Source of the DNA: an uncultured Anaerolineae bacterium
Lineage (GTDB): Bacteria > Chloroflexota > Anaerolineae > Anaerolineales > Villigracilaceae
Direction of reading: 5' to 3'
DNA: 64,000 nt
NCBI GenBank assembly: GCA_903875215.1
Contig: CAIQVH010000016.1
Coordinates: 528,613-592,612, forward strand
Shown here one piece after another: positions 42,962 to 51,471 of this stretch. Each line of letters opens with the position of its first letter. Within the stretch, counting starts at the first letter, position 1. Both the position numbers and the translations under genes were made by a program. The notes below the pieces were generated by a model, which had not been told where the DNA came from, did no database searches, and worked only from the letters and a program-made list of their open reading frames with translations.

Positions 42962-44545
42962 TTACCGGCTGATTTCGTTGATCTGGTTGACGCCATCCCA
43001 GGCTTCCACACTGCGGCCGCTCTGGTTAAGCCAACCATCGTATTCGACCCCATTGCCGCTGGCTGTCCAGCCATCCAGGGTCAGGGGGATTTGTGGATCG
43101 TCGGCCGCGATCCATATGCCATTGTAGCGGCGCGCCAGGTGCAGGTGGGTGGCGTTGGCCAGACCGCCTTCGCAGGAAGGGTGTCCGATCCGGTCGCCGG
43201 TCTGGACGGTGCTGCCGGCTGGGAGTCGGTCGCGAGCTTCAATGTGCATATACAGGATTACCCAGCCGGTCTGTTCGAGACCATCATTGTCGAGTTCCTG
43301 GAGGACGATGCCGTTGCCCGTGCGCAGGATACGGCCCGGTGCAATGGCCGTCACCCAGGCATCACTGCTGCTACATCCGGCCGGTTCGCCGGGTGGGGCA
43401 AAGTCGAGCGCGGCCCAACCGGAACCGCTGTCCCAGCCGCCGTGCGGGCCGCCGGTAAAGTACCAGGTTTCACCTGCGCCAAACGGCAGTGCCAGGGCGG
43501 GCTGGGTCAGGTTGGTGGGCAGGAGTGGTTCGATGCTCCAGTCGAATGGATAGCCGAACAGGGTGGCATAGGTGGCGTACAGGCCGCCCGGGCCGGTGTC
43601 GATGTTCCAGTTGGCGGAATCATCGAGCGTGGCAAACAGGTTTTGGAGCGCGGCGGTGCCGGGATTGATGCCTGGTTGGGGAATGATCTGCGAGCCGTCG
43701 AGTAGAGTCCACTGCGTGATTTTTCCTTCGCGCCAGCGATAGAAGCCTTCGTTCAGGCGGTTGGCGGTCCAGGTTAGTTGGCGGTAGAGACCCTGGTGAA
43801 AGTCATCGACGTAGACAATGGGATTGTAGGTTGTGGATGGGGCTGGCGCGGGGTTGGTGACCCACTGGGCGCGGTATTCCAGCACAGCCAGCAGCAGGCG
43901 CGGATTAATAGAATAATTTTGGGCGACTTTGACGACAATTTGTGCTCCACTCAGGGTTTCACCATCCACTTCCTGGGTGTAGAACGCCAGGTAGCCGCCC
44001 TTGCTGCTGATAAATGCGGGCACATCCAGCAGGCTGGTCAGCGGGCCGTAGACCAGCTCAGAATCGGGGATGATTTTGAAATAGTCGGAGGTGGCAAGTT
44101 GCGGCATGGCGGCGGCCACTGCGGCGGGGGGCGGGGCTGTGGGGATGATCAGCAGGTCGCCGGGATAAATGACGGCGTCGTACCCGATTTGATTTACGGA
44201 AAGTAATTCATCCACACTGATGCCGAACTGAGCTGCGATCGAAGCGGGAAAATCTCCCGGCTGGACGGTATAAGAAAGTGGGCCGGGCGTGGGTGTATCT
44301 GCAGCGGCGGGCAGGGTAAAGGTCGGCAGGATTGCGGGCACGTTCGGCGTCGGAGTGCTCACTTGCGCGCCAGGCAGGCGTGTTGGTGGCAGGTAGGTCA
44401 ACACTGCGGGTGCATCGGCGGGCAGGGCCGAATTCTGGTTGTCTGGTGCGGCCGCGGGCGTGAAACTCGTGTCAATTGGCGCGGAACGGGTGCAGGCGGT
44501 CAAGAATAGGATGAGAACGAGGAGGCAAGGGGATTTCAGGCGCAT
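42962..44545 (-). CDS. LysM-M23 lipoprotein, paralog 3
   Basis: A 527-residue lipoprotein, first in transcription order. The lipobox is LFLTAC near residue 18, then a low-complexity linker and a LysM repeat (SYTVQPGDFPASIAAQFGI). The common middle domain follows, then the M23-like end (GGPHGGWDSGSGWAALDFAP; ATHLHLARRYNGIW). The H-x-H is conserved. It has its own -10 (TAAAAT seven bases from the ATG). The three paralogs share architecture but differ widely in sequence, so the triplication is old. Confidence 0.82.
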   Translation of the reverse strand: MRLKSPCLLVLILFLTACTRSAPIDTSFTPAAAPDNQNSALPADAPAVLTYLPPTRLPGAQVSTPTPNVPAILPTFTLPAAADTPTPGPLSYTVQPGDFPASIAAQFGISVDELLSVNQIGYDAVIYPGDLLIIPTAPPPAAVAAAMPQLATSDYFKIIPDSELVYGPLTSLLDVPAFISSKGGYLAFYTQEVDGETLSGAQIVVKVAQNYSINPRLLLAVLEYRAQWVTNPAPAPSTTYNPIVYVDDFHQGLYRQLTWTANRLNEGFYRWREGKITQWTLLDGSQIIPQPGINPGTAALQNLFATLDDSANWNIDTGPGGLYATYATLFGYPFDWSIEPLLPTNLTQPALALPFGAGETWYFTGGPHGGWDSGSGWAALDFAPPGEPAGCSSSDAWVTAIAPGRILRTGNGIVLQELDNDGLEQTGWVILYMHIEARDRLPAGSTVQTGDRIGHPSCEGGLANATHLHLARRYNGIWIAADDPQIPLTLDGWTASGNGVEYDGWLNQSGRSVEAWDGVNQINEISR

Positions 44546-44552
44546 GGGTGTG

Positions 44553-44558
44553 ATTTTA
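44553..44558 (-). promoter_or_regulatory. -10 element of LysM-M23 paralog 3
   Basis: TAAAAT on the minus strand, seven bases before the ATG at 44545, with no ribosome binding site. Confidence 0.5.
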
Positions 44559-44580
44559 CCAAAATTGGGGATGCTGGGAT

Positions 44581-44611
44581 AAAAAGACGAGTTAACTCAC
44601 GTTAACTCGTC
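44581..44611 (-). terminator. intrinsic terminator of the hydrogenase/formate block
   Basis: GACGAGTTAAC pairs with GTTAACTCGTC (11 bp perfect) around a four-base loop; on the minus strand TTTTTATC follows. It lies just past the ferritin-like gene. Confidence 0.93.
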
Positions 44612-44632
44612 TCTCCTCGGCGTAGACAGGGT

Positions 44633-45115
44633 TTACCCGCCCCAGGGCATATTGGCGTATTTCTCAAAAGCCTGATCGTGCAGGCGTTTAAACAGGCGCT
44701 CGTGACCGGCTTCCCATTTGGCGAGCATTTCCAGGATGCGATGGGCTTCACCCTCGGTTTTTGCGGCCATTTGCCCGTAAAATTCGGCGAAATCACGCTC
44801 GATCAGGTAGGCCATACGCAGCACCGGCAGGTCTGCGACCATCGATTCGCTGACCGTCACCTCAATGCTCTCGCTCGCGGCGCGCTCGGCGAAAAACCCC
44901 GCCGGGGGCAGGGCCGGGGTTTCGGCAGTCACGCCTGCATTCAGCGCGGCCAGTTGCGCGGCGATAAAGTCGATGTGTTTCTGCTCCTCTTCGGCGATGG
45001 CTTTGAAAGCGCCTGCCGCCTCGGCGTTTTGCAGTCGGCTGGCATTGTCCCAGAAAAAGCGTTTCCCCTCGTACTCGCGTTCCAGGGCGTATTCAAGAAT
45101 GCGGGAAATATCCAT
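44633..45115 (-). CDS. ferritin-like (rubrerythrin-type) diiron protein
   Basis: A 160-residue helical protein with two E-x-x-H-type iron-binding stretches: REYEGKRFF near residue 12 with AEEEQKHIDF near 45, and ERDFAEFYGQM near 110 with WEAGHERLF near 140. No rubredoxin domain is present. It may reduce peroxide or bind iron near the oxygen-sensitive enzymes encoded upstream. TGGAGG precedes the ATG. It lies 47 bases after the formate dehydrogenase gene and is probably cotranscribed. Confidence 0.82.
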   Translation of the reverse strand: MDISRILEYALEREYEGKRFFWDNASRLQNAEAAGAFKAIAEEEQKHIDFIAAQLAALNAGVTAETPALPPAGFFAERAASESIEVTVSESMVADLPVLRMAYLIERDFAEFYGQMAAKTEGEAHRILEMLAKWEAGHERLFKRLHDQAFEKYANMPWGG

Positions 45116-45162
45116 TTTTCCTCCATGGGCAGGCGTGACCGATTGAGTCAGCCTCTGCCATC

Positions 45163-48027
45163 TCAAACTAATTCTACTTTGACCGCCGTCACCTTGTATT
45201 CCGGGATTTTCGAGACGGGGTCGAGCGCGGCTTGCGTCAATTCATTGGCCGAAGCGGCGGGGAAATGGAAATTGGCATAGACCATTCCCGGCGGGACGCG
45301 TTCCGTCACCCAGGCTTTGGCCTCGATCACACCGCGCCGCGATTCCACGCGCACAAAACTTTCGGCCACCAAATGCAGTTTTTCCGCATCTGACGGGTTG
45401 ACCTCGACCAGCGCCTGCCCGTACAGCGACATCAGGCTTTCAGCGCGGCGCGTCATCTCGCCGCCGTGCCAGTGATACAGCACGCGCCCGGTGCTCATCA
45501 CAAACGGATAATCATCATCGGGCCGTTCGGCGGGCGGGATGTGGTCAATCGGCATAAATTTTCCCTTGCCGCGCGCAAAGCCCTTGGTGTGCAAAATCGG
45601 CGTGCCGGGGTGTTCCGCGTTCGGCACCGGCCATTGCAGGCGTTCGCCGCGTTCCAGCCGTTCGTAGTTGATCCCGGCATAGGAGGGCGTCAGGGCGTTG
45701 ATTTCGGTCAGGATGTCGGACGGCGAGTGGTAATCCCAGCCAGCCCAGGGGCCGTGTTCCACGGAAGCTGCATCAGCGCCCAGGATGCGCCAGGCGATTT
45801 CCGCGATGATCTCCCAATCCTGGCGCGCCTCGCCCAGCGGCGGAATGGCCTGCCGCACCAGCTGCACACGGCGTTCGGTGTTGGTGAAGGTGCCGTCTTT
45901 TTCGGCAAAAGTCACGCCGGGGAGCAGCACATCGGCGTAATGCGAGGTTTCAGTGGGGAAAATTTCCTGTAAAACGATGAAATCCGCCGCTTCCAGGCAG
46001 TGCCGGATGTGTTTGGTGTCCGGGTCAGACATGATCGGGTCTTCGGCCAGGATATACAGGGCGTGGGTGCGGCCATCCAGCAGGCCTGGCATCATCTCGG
46101 TCACGGTCAGCCCGACCTTATCGGCCAGACCGTGGATCGTGTGGTTGTCATCCACCAGGCGCGGTGCCTCCGAAACGCCCCAGGCGGCGGCGAACTTTTT
46201 GCGCACTTCCTCGTTGATGACCGGCTGGTAGGCGGTGTAGACGTTCGGCAGACCGCCCATATCACACGCGCCCTGGACGTTGTTCTGTCCACGCAGCGGA
46301 TTGACGCCGCCGCCGGGTTTGCCCATGTTGCCGGTCAGCATTTGCAGGTTGGCGAGCGTCATCACATTACGCACCCCAACGATGTGCTGGGTAATGCCCA
46401 TCGCCCACATCACTGCCATCGGCTTGACGGTGCCCATGATCTCGGCGGCCTGTTGCAGCTTGGCGACCGGAATCCCGGTGATTTCGCTGACTTTTTCGGG
46501 CGGATATTGTTTAACCGTTTCGAGAAATTCTTCGTAGCCCTCGCAGCGTTCCGCGATAAAGGCTTTGTCCTCCCAGCCGTTCTCCAGGATCAGGTACATC
46601 AACCCGTTTAACAGGGCGATATCTGTCCCCGGGCGCTGGCGCAGGTGCAGGGTGGCGAACTCGGTCAGGTCGATGCGGCGCGGGTCGGCGACGATCAGCT
46701 TCGCCCCGCGCTGAATCACCGCCTGGCGCAGCATCGCCCCGAAAACGGGGTGCTGCTCGGTCGTATTTGAGCCGATAACGAACAGGGCCTGCGCTTTGGC
46801 AGCCACATCGTCCATCGAGTTGGACATTGCTCCAGAACCAAAGGAAGTCGCCAGACCGGCGACAGTGCTGGAGTGTCAGAGCCGGGCGCAGTGGTCAATG
46901 TTGTTTGTCCTTATGACCTGCCGCGCCAGTTTATTCATCAGGTAGTTTTCTTCGTTGGTGCATTTGGCCGAAGTCAGGATCCCAATACTATCGGGGCCGT
47001 AATGGTCGCGGGTTTCGCGCAGCTTGTCGGCGGTGATAGTGAGAGCGGTTTCCCAGTCAGTTTCGACCCAGTCCCAAAGAGCAGAAACGGGAGGATGAGA
47101 ACTGAGATGATTGGTTTTTGTATCACCCATCTCTCCTCTCTCTTCTCTAATCTCTGACTTCGCCTTCCCCTCCAGCAAGTATCTCCGCACCTTTGGCCTT
47201 GTCAATCGCTCCGGGTGGTGGACATAATCGTAGCCGTAGCGCCCCTTGACGCATAAATGCATCCCGTTGACCGGGGCGTTTGGGTTCGATGTGACGCGGA
47301 TGATTTTGCCGTCCTTGATGTTCAGATCGAACTGACAGCCGACGCCGCAATAGGAGCAGGTGGTTGTGACCAGTTTGTCGGGCAGGCCCGCGCCGATGGA
47401 GGGTTTGTTATCCAACGCGCCGGTCGGGCAGTAGGCCACGCACGCGCCGCACGATTCGCAGCGCCCGGGCAGCATCCCTGCGCCGGCTCCGGCCATGATG
47501 TGACTGTTGAACCCGCGTTCCGCCAGCTCCCAGACAAAACGGCCCTGCACTTCGGCGCAGGCGCGGATGCAGCGGTTGCACAGGATACATTTGTTCATAT
47601 CCACCCACACGACCGGGTTGGAGTCGCTGTTGACCGGGTGATAGGGGTTGGCGGATTGTTGTTTGACGGGGTCGAGGCCGTAGTGCCGCACCCAGCGCAT
47701 GAACTGGGTTGTCTCTTTTTGGCCGTCGGCATAGCCGCTGTCGTGATAGGCGAAGAGTAGCAGCTCTAAAATGCCGCGCCGCGCTTCGGTCAGCTGCGCG
47801 CTTTCGGTGGTGACTTCCATGCCCTCGGTGGCGGCCAGGGCGCAGGAAGCCGACAGGTTGCGCGAGCCTTTGACTTCGACCAGGCACAGGCGGCAGCCGC
47901 CGTAGGGCGTCAGGTCGGGGTGGTCGCACAAAGTGGGGATGGTGATTCCCAGCTTTTCTGCGGCGCGCAAGATGGTCGTCCCTTCCGGGACATCGATTGG
48001 GTTTCCGTTAATGGTCAGATGGGGCAC
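45163..48027 (-). CDS. fdhA: selenocysteine formate dehydrogenase alpha subunit (in-frame UGA)
   Basis: A 954-residue molybdopterin (or tungstopterin) enzyme if the TGA at 46876-46878 is read as Sec384. Residues 1-75 form a plant-type [2Fe-2S] domain (C34, C45, C48, C62). Two [4Fe-4S] motifs follow (CILCNRCIRAC; CESCGACVAYCP). The catalytic part starts at C224-SYC227-GVGC231 with HLCVKGR. The active-site segment reads NIDHCARL-Sec-HSSTVAGL, matching the FdhF-type site, and continues GSGAMSN. The start is GTG 48027 with GGGAGG six bases upstream. It should oxidise formate or reduce CO2, exchanging electrons with NAD(P)H/ferredoxin partners. Residues ~288-315 are an unusual low-complexity insertion. 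Confidence 0.95.
46830..46873 (-). promoter_or_regulatory. SECIS element for UGA at 46876
   Basis: After the UGA, CTCCAG pairs with CTGGAG (outer stem), and GTCGCC-GGTCT-GGCGAC forms the upper stem with the apical loop GGUCU. This is the loop sequence used by the E. coli fdhF SECIS. The loop begins 19 bases after the UGA. Confidence 0.92.
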
Positions 48028-48066
48028 GTAGAGCCTCCCGCTGCTACAATTCCGTAAATTGGTGGC

Positions 48067-48159
48067 GAGGGTGCGTCGCACCACCTCGTCAGGAGAAATC
48101 TGTTAAACGGGCCATGCCTGAGTGTGGGTTATTCTCGCCAGGCATGGTGCGACGTATTC
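48067..48159 (+). repeat. short dispersed inverted-repeat element, copy 2
   Basis: A 93-base element with termini GAGGGTGCGTCGCA and GGTGCGACGTATTC and an inner pair CCATGCCTG (48112-48120) / CAGGCATGG (48139-48147). GTTAAAC sits 21 bases inside the left terminus, as in copy 1 at 6170. It lies in the gap between the protease gene and fdhA on the minus strand. Confidence 0.7.
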
Positions 48160-48176
48160 TTGCCGTTAAACGCAGC

Positions 48177-48665
48177 TTATTTTTCGAGCCACTCCACAAT
48201 CAAATTAACCGCCTTGGCCACCAGCGCGCCGGTTTCGGGCGAGAGTTCCCGCTCGAACTGGAAGTGGTAGCCGCGCACCGAAAGCAGGACCGCCTCCGGC
48301 TTTTTCCCGTAGAGGGTCTCGCACATCGAGATCAGTGACTGCGCTGTCAGGTGATGGGTAAATGGCGAGCGCTGGAATTCGCTTTCGACCGGGATCATGC
48401 GCACGGGCTCGGGAATATCGCCCATGTGGGCATCTACAAAGCAAATGCGCGCGTAGGGGGCCAGTTCCTCGGCCATTTCGGGGGTCAGTTGCAGGTGAAA
48501 GGCAAAATCCAGCCGTGAGTTGGTTGGAAATTCATCCTCGTAAGAATCTAAAGCGGGAAGGCCCAACTGCAATGCTGTGGCGTGCAGGATATGCCAGGCC
48601 ACACCGTCATCTTGCCGGTCGGGATTGCCATAGCCAATCAGAAGGATGTTGTTCAAAATGCGCAA
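48177..48665 (-). CDS. [NiFe] hydrogenase maturation protease
   Basis: A 162-residue HycI/HoxW-type endopeptidase. The N-terminal LIGYGNPDRQDDGVAWHIL carries the nickel-sensing acidic residue (D after R-x-D), and ICFVDAHMGD and HHLTAQSLI hold the other conserved D and H. It removes the C-terminal tail of the large subunit after the last nickel ligand. The HoxH in this window has a 25-residue tail after its DPCLSCSTH site. It is coded between the CBS gene and fdhA. Confidence 0.9.
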   Translation of the reverse strand: MRILNNILLIGYGNPDRQDDGVAWHILHATALQLGLPALDSYEDEFPTNSRLDFAFHLQLTPEMAEELAPYARICFVDAHMGDIPEPVRMIPVESEFQRSPFTHHLTAQSLISMCETLYGKKPEAVLLSVRGYHFQFERELSPETGALVAKAVNLIVEWLEK

Positions 48666-48683
48666 CTTTCGCTGAAAACAGAT

Positions 48684-48716
48684 CAGGGGCGGGACTGTTG
48701 GTCGGTTCCGCCCCTG
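48684..48716 (-). terminator. hairpin after the CBS gene
   Basis: CAGGGGCGG pairs with CCGCCCCTG across a 15-base loop and is followed on the minus strand by ATCTGTTTTC. It is a partial terminator candidate before the protease gene. Confidence 0.55.
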
Positions 48717-48736
48717 CGAGGGTTCCGCTTGCCGGA

Positions 48737-49183
48737 TTACCGGCCGTAGCCGGTGCCCAGGATGTAGTTTTCCAGCTCGATGATCGTGCCTTTGTGTTCT
48801 TCCAGCAGGCCTTCGGCCAGGCCGCGGATTGAGACCATGCCAACCACTTTGTCGTTTTCCAGTACGGGCAGGTGACGCACGCGATATTTGCGCAGCAACT
48901 CAACTGCTTCCTGCAAAGTGGTTTCTGGACGCACCATGACCATCTGCTTGGTCATCACATCGCCGACGATAGTGTCTTTGGCAGTGCGGCCTTTGACTTC
49001 GCCCTGGCGCGCATAATCGCGTTCGGTGAAGATGCCAACGATTTTATCGTTGTCGGTAACGAGGACTGCGCCGGTATTGGCTTCGGCCATCGCCTTGAGT
49101 GCCTGGTAAACGGTCTCATTGGCGGCAATGGTGTGGATCTTGGTTTCACCTTTTTCATCAAGCAATTTGCGGACGGTTGCCAT
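48737..49183 (-). CDS. two-CBS-domain protein
   Basis: A 148-residue protein made of a CBS pair: IHTIAANETVYQALKAMAEANTGAVLV with DNDKIVGIFTERDYAR, and MVMVRPETTLQEAVELLRKYRVRHLPV with NDKVVGMVSIRGLAE. Such modules bind adenine nucleotides and report energy state to a partner. No catalytic domain is fused. The gene sits between the hydrogenase operon terminator and the hydrogenase protease, so it may tune the H2/formate enzymes, but no direct evidence is visible. Confidence 0.88.
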   Translation of the reverse strand: MATVRKLLDEKGETKIHTIAANETVYQALKAMAEANTGAVLVTDNDKIVGIFTERDYARQGEVKGRTAKDTIVGDVMTKQMVMVRPETTLQEAVELLRKYRVRHLPVLENDKVVGMVSIRGLAEGLLEEHKGTIIELENYILGTGYGR

Positions 49184-49312
49184 GGTCTGAACTCCTTTGG
49201 ATTAGGGAATAATTTTGAATTCGTGTCAGCACTGCATCGAAGCAAAAAACACTGGGTGATTGCATTTAAGTATTTCTATTGTACGCCTGTTGTAAAGCCC
49301 GTGTGCATAACG

Positions 49313-49372
49313 AAAAACCCGTTTTCCTGGTGATATTTGGCATTGTTTGTAGGGATGCGCCAGGAAAACGGG
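49313..49372 (-). terminator. intrinsic terminator of the hydrogenase operon
   Basis: CCCGTTTTCCTGG pairs perfectly with CCAGGAAAACGGG (13 bp, 29-base loop), followed on the minus strand by TTTTTCG. The rest of the 246-base gap 49184-49429 holds no gene; it should carry the promoter of the CBS gene, for which I see no convincing hexamers. Confidence 0.88.
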
Positions 49373-49429
49373 CTTGGCAACGCAGGGTCAGCTTTGGTTA
49401 ATCTGCCCGGGCGCGAACCAGTTTTTGGT

Positions 49430-50857
49430 TTAATCTCTCCGCAGTGTTTTGCGCAGGGAACCGTCCGGGTTGAGGATGTCCACCAGCATGGGCATCTGCC
49501 CGACGGCGTGCGTGGAGCAGGACAGGCACGGGTCGTAGGCGCGGATGGCGGCCTCGACCCGATTGAGCATGCCTTCGGTCACATTCGGGCCTTTGACATA
49601 GGTTTTCGCAACGCTGTCCACGGCATTGCTCATCGCCCAGTTGTTGTGCCCGGTCGAGACGATCAGGTTGACCTTGAGCAGTTTGCCGTGTTCGTCGGCA
49701 GTATAATCGTGGATTAGAGTCCCGCGTGGGGCTTCGATCACGCCTACGCCGTGACCGGTAAAATTCTTGCGGGTGTTCAAGATGTCGGTGCTGAGAATAT
49801 CCTTGTCCTCGCACAACTCGCGCGCACGCTCGGCGGCGAAGAGTGCTTCGATCAGGCGGGCGTAGTGATAATAGAGGGTATTTTCAACCGGTCGTCCGCC
49901 ATTCAGGGCTTTGAAGATCTGCAGTTCTGCGTTCGCCAGCGGCGTGTCGATTTTTTCAGCGATGTTCAACCGCCCGAGTGGCCCCACGCGGTAGACACCC
50001 TTGGGGTACCCCAGCTTCTTGTAAAACGGGAATTTGAGATAAGACCACGGTTCAACGTGCTCCTGGATATAGTCCAGGTACCCGGCCCCATCGAATTTTT
50101 CCAGCTCCACACCATCCTGGCTGATCAGGCGCACCTGACCCTCGTACAGCTCCAGGCTATTGGCCGGGGTGACCAGGCCAAAGTAGCCGGTCGGGAAGAC
50201 GGCGAACTTGTTAATGTCTTCCATATTGGCCGCGGCCCACTCTTTGATGATTTGCAACCCCACCTGGATGGTTTTGATTGCGTCATCCACCCCTTTCAGG
50301 ATGGAATCGCGTTCTTCGATCTTGAGCGCCTTGTTAACGCCGCCCGGAACCGCAAACACCGGGTGGATTTTGCGCCCGCCCAGGGTCTTGATGATTTCCT
50401 GGCCGAATTTGCGCAGCATGACGGCTTTGACCGTCAGCTCGGGGTTTGCCCCAATCAGACCTACCACGTTGCGGATTTCAGGCGCGGCATCAAAGCCGAG
50501 CAGCAGGTCCGGCCCGGCCAGCTCAAAGAAATGCATGCCGTGGCTCTGGATCATCTGACCCATGTGCATCAGTTCGCGCAACAGGCTGGCCGGGCGTGGC
50601 GGAGTCTGGCCGGTCAGGGCGTCGCCGGCCTTGGCCGAGGCCAGGTGGTGGCTGACGGGGCAGATTCCACAAATGCGAGGGGTAATCTGTGGCATTTCAA
50701 AGTACAGGCGGCCTTCGCAGAATTTTTCGAAGCCGCGAAATTCGTTGACGTGCATGAAGGCACGTTCGACGGTTCCATCGTCCTTCATGCGGATGGTGAC
50801 CTTGGCGTGGCCTTCAATGCGGGTAACGGGTTCAATCGTAATTTTTTGAGTAGTCAT
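49430..50857 (-). CDS. hoxH: [NiFe] hydrogenase large subunit (group 3 type)
   Basis: A 475-residue catalytic subunit. Nickel ligands are C63/C66 ([12 protein letters not shown]) and C444/C447 (DPCLSCSTH). All four are cysteine, so this hydrogenase is not a selenoprotein although Sec is used nearby. A 25-residue C-terminal tail after H450 is the expected maturation cleavage product. The N-terminus [14 protein letters not shown] is typical. It resembles the cytoplasmic NAD(P)-linked, bidirectional group 3 enzymes. It is 12 bases downstream of the small subunit gene. Confidence 0.93.
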   Translation of the reverse strand: MTTQKITIEPVTRIEGHAKVTIRMKDDGTVERAFMHVNEFRGFEKFCEGRLYFEMPQITPRICGICPVSHHLASAKAGDALTGQTPPRPASLLRELMHMGQMIQSHGMHFFELAGPDLLLGFDAAPEIRNVVGLIGANPELTVKAVMLRKFGQEIIKTLGGRKIHPVFAVPGGVNKALKIEERDSILKGVDDAIKTIQVGLQIIKEWAAANMEDINKFAVFPTGYFGLVTPANSLELYEGQVRLISQDGVELEKFDGAGYLDYIQEHVEPWSYLKFPFYKKLGYPKGVYRVGPLGRLNIAEKIDTPLANAELQIFKALNGGRPVENTLYYHYARLIEALFAAERARELCEDKDILSTDILNTRKNFTGHGVGVIEAPRGTLIHDYTADEHGKLLKVNLIVSTGHNNWAMSNAVDSVAKTYVKGPNVTEGMLNRVEAAIRAYDPCLSCSTHAVGQMPMLVDILNPDGSLRKTLRRD

Positions 50858-50869
50858 AGGGTCTCCGGT

Positions 50870-51412
50870 TTAGTGCCAGTGCAGCAATTCGTCCTTGAGT
50901 TCTGGTTTGCGGCCCTGCGCCAGTTCTGCGAGGACGTAAAAAATCACATCTGCATCTGGCGGGCAGCCGGGGACGTTGTAATCAACCGGGACGACCTCGT
51001 GGATGGCGCGGGTCTTGGTCATCGTCGCCAGTTCCGGGTCATTGGGGATTTGGCTGCCGGGTTCGTTGCTCTCGGCTTCGACGTAGGCGCGCTGGAGGGC
51101 TGCTTCCACGCCGCAGAAGTTGCGCATGGCTGGAACGCCGCCAAAGACGGCGCAATCGCCGAGCGCGACCAGAATTTTGGCGCGGGCGCGCATTCGCAGG
51201 GCCACTTCTTCGCTGGCGCTGTTGTTGATTCCGCCTTCGAGCACACCCACATCCACGCCGCTGGCATCCGGGTGTTTCAAATCGGTGATCGGGGTGGCGC
51301 GCAAATCAGCCAGGGCGGCTACTTGCAAGATGCGCTCATCCATATCGAGCAGGGACATGTGACAACCTGCGCAGCCACACATCCAGTCAGAAGCGATTTT
51401 GGGTTTTTCCAT
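50870..51412 (-). CDS. hoxY: [NiFe] hydrogenase small subunit
   Basis: A 180-residue subunit carrying the proximal [4Fe-4S] cluster: C12-G-C14-A-G-C17 near the N-terminus, GDCAVFGGVPAMRN near 85-100 and VPGCPPDADVI near 150. It has no Tat signal, no membrane helix and no extra medial/distal clusters, consistent with the short HoxY type of cytoplasmic hydrogenases. Electrons leave it to the NuoG-like protein encoded just upstream. The gap to the large-subunit gene is 12 bases. Confidence 0.9.
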   Translation of the reverse strand: MEKPKIASDWMCGCAGCHMSLLDMDERILQVAALADLRATPITDLKHPDASGVDVGVLEGGINNSASEEVALRMRARAKILVALGDCAVFGGVPAMRNFCGVEAALQRAYVEAESNEPGSQIPNDPELATMTKTRAIHEVVPVDYNVPGCPPDADVIFYVLAELAQGRKPELKDELLHWH

Positions 51413-51471
51413 AAGATTTTTCCTTTACTCTCTCTGCCGTTATTGCGGGAGGGTCGGGGGGATGGCGGCTG

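Noticed and set aside
46828..46878. Two separate molybdopterin genes (45163..46827 and 46876..48084)
   Set aside because: Same frame, homology continuous over the TGA, and the TGA sits on the known Sec position of FdhF-type enzymes.
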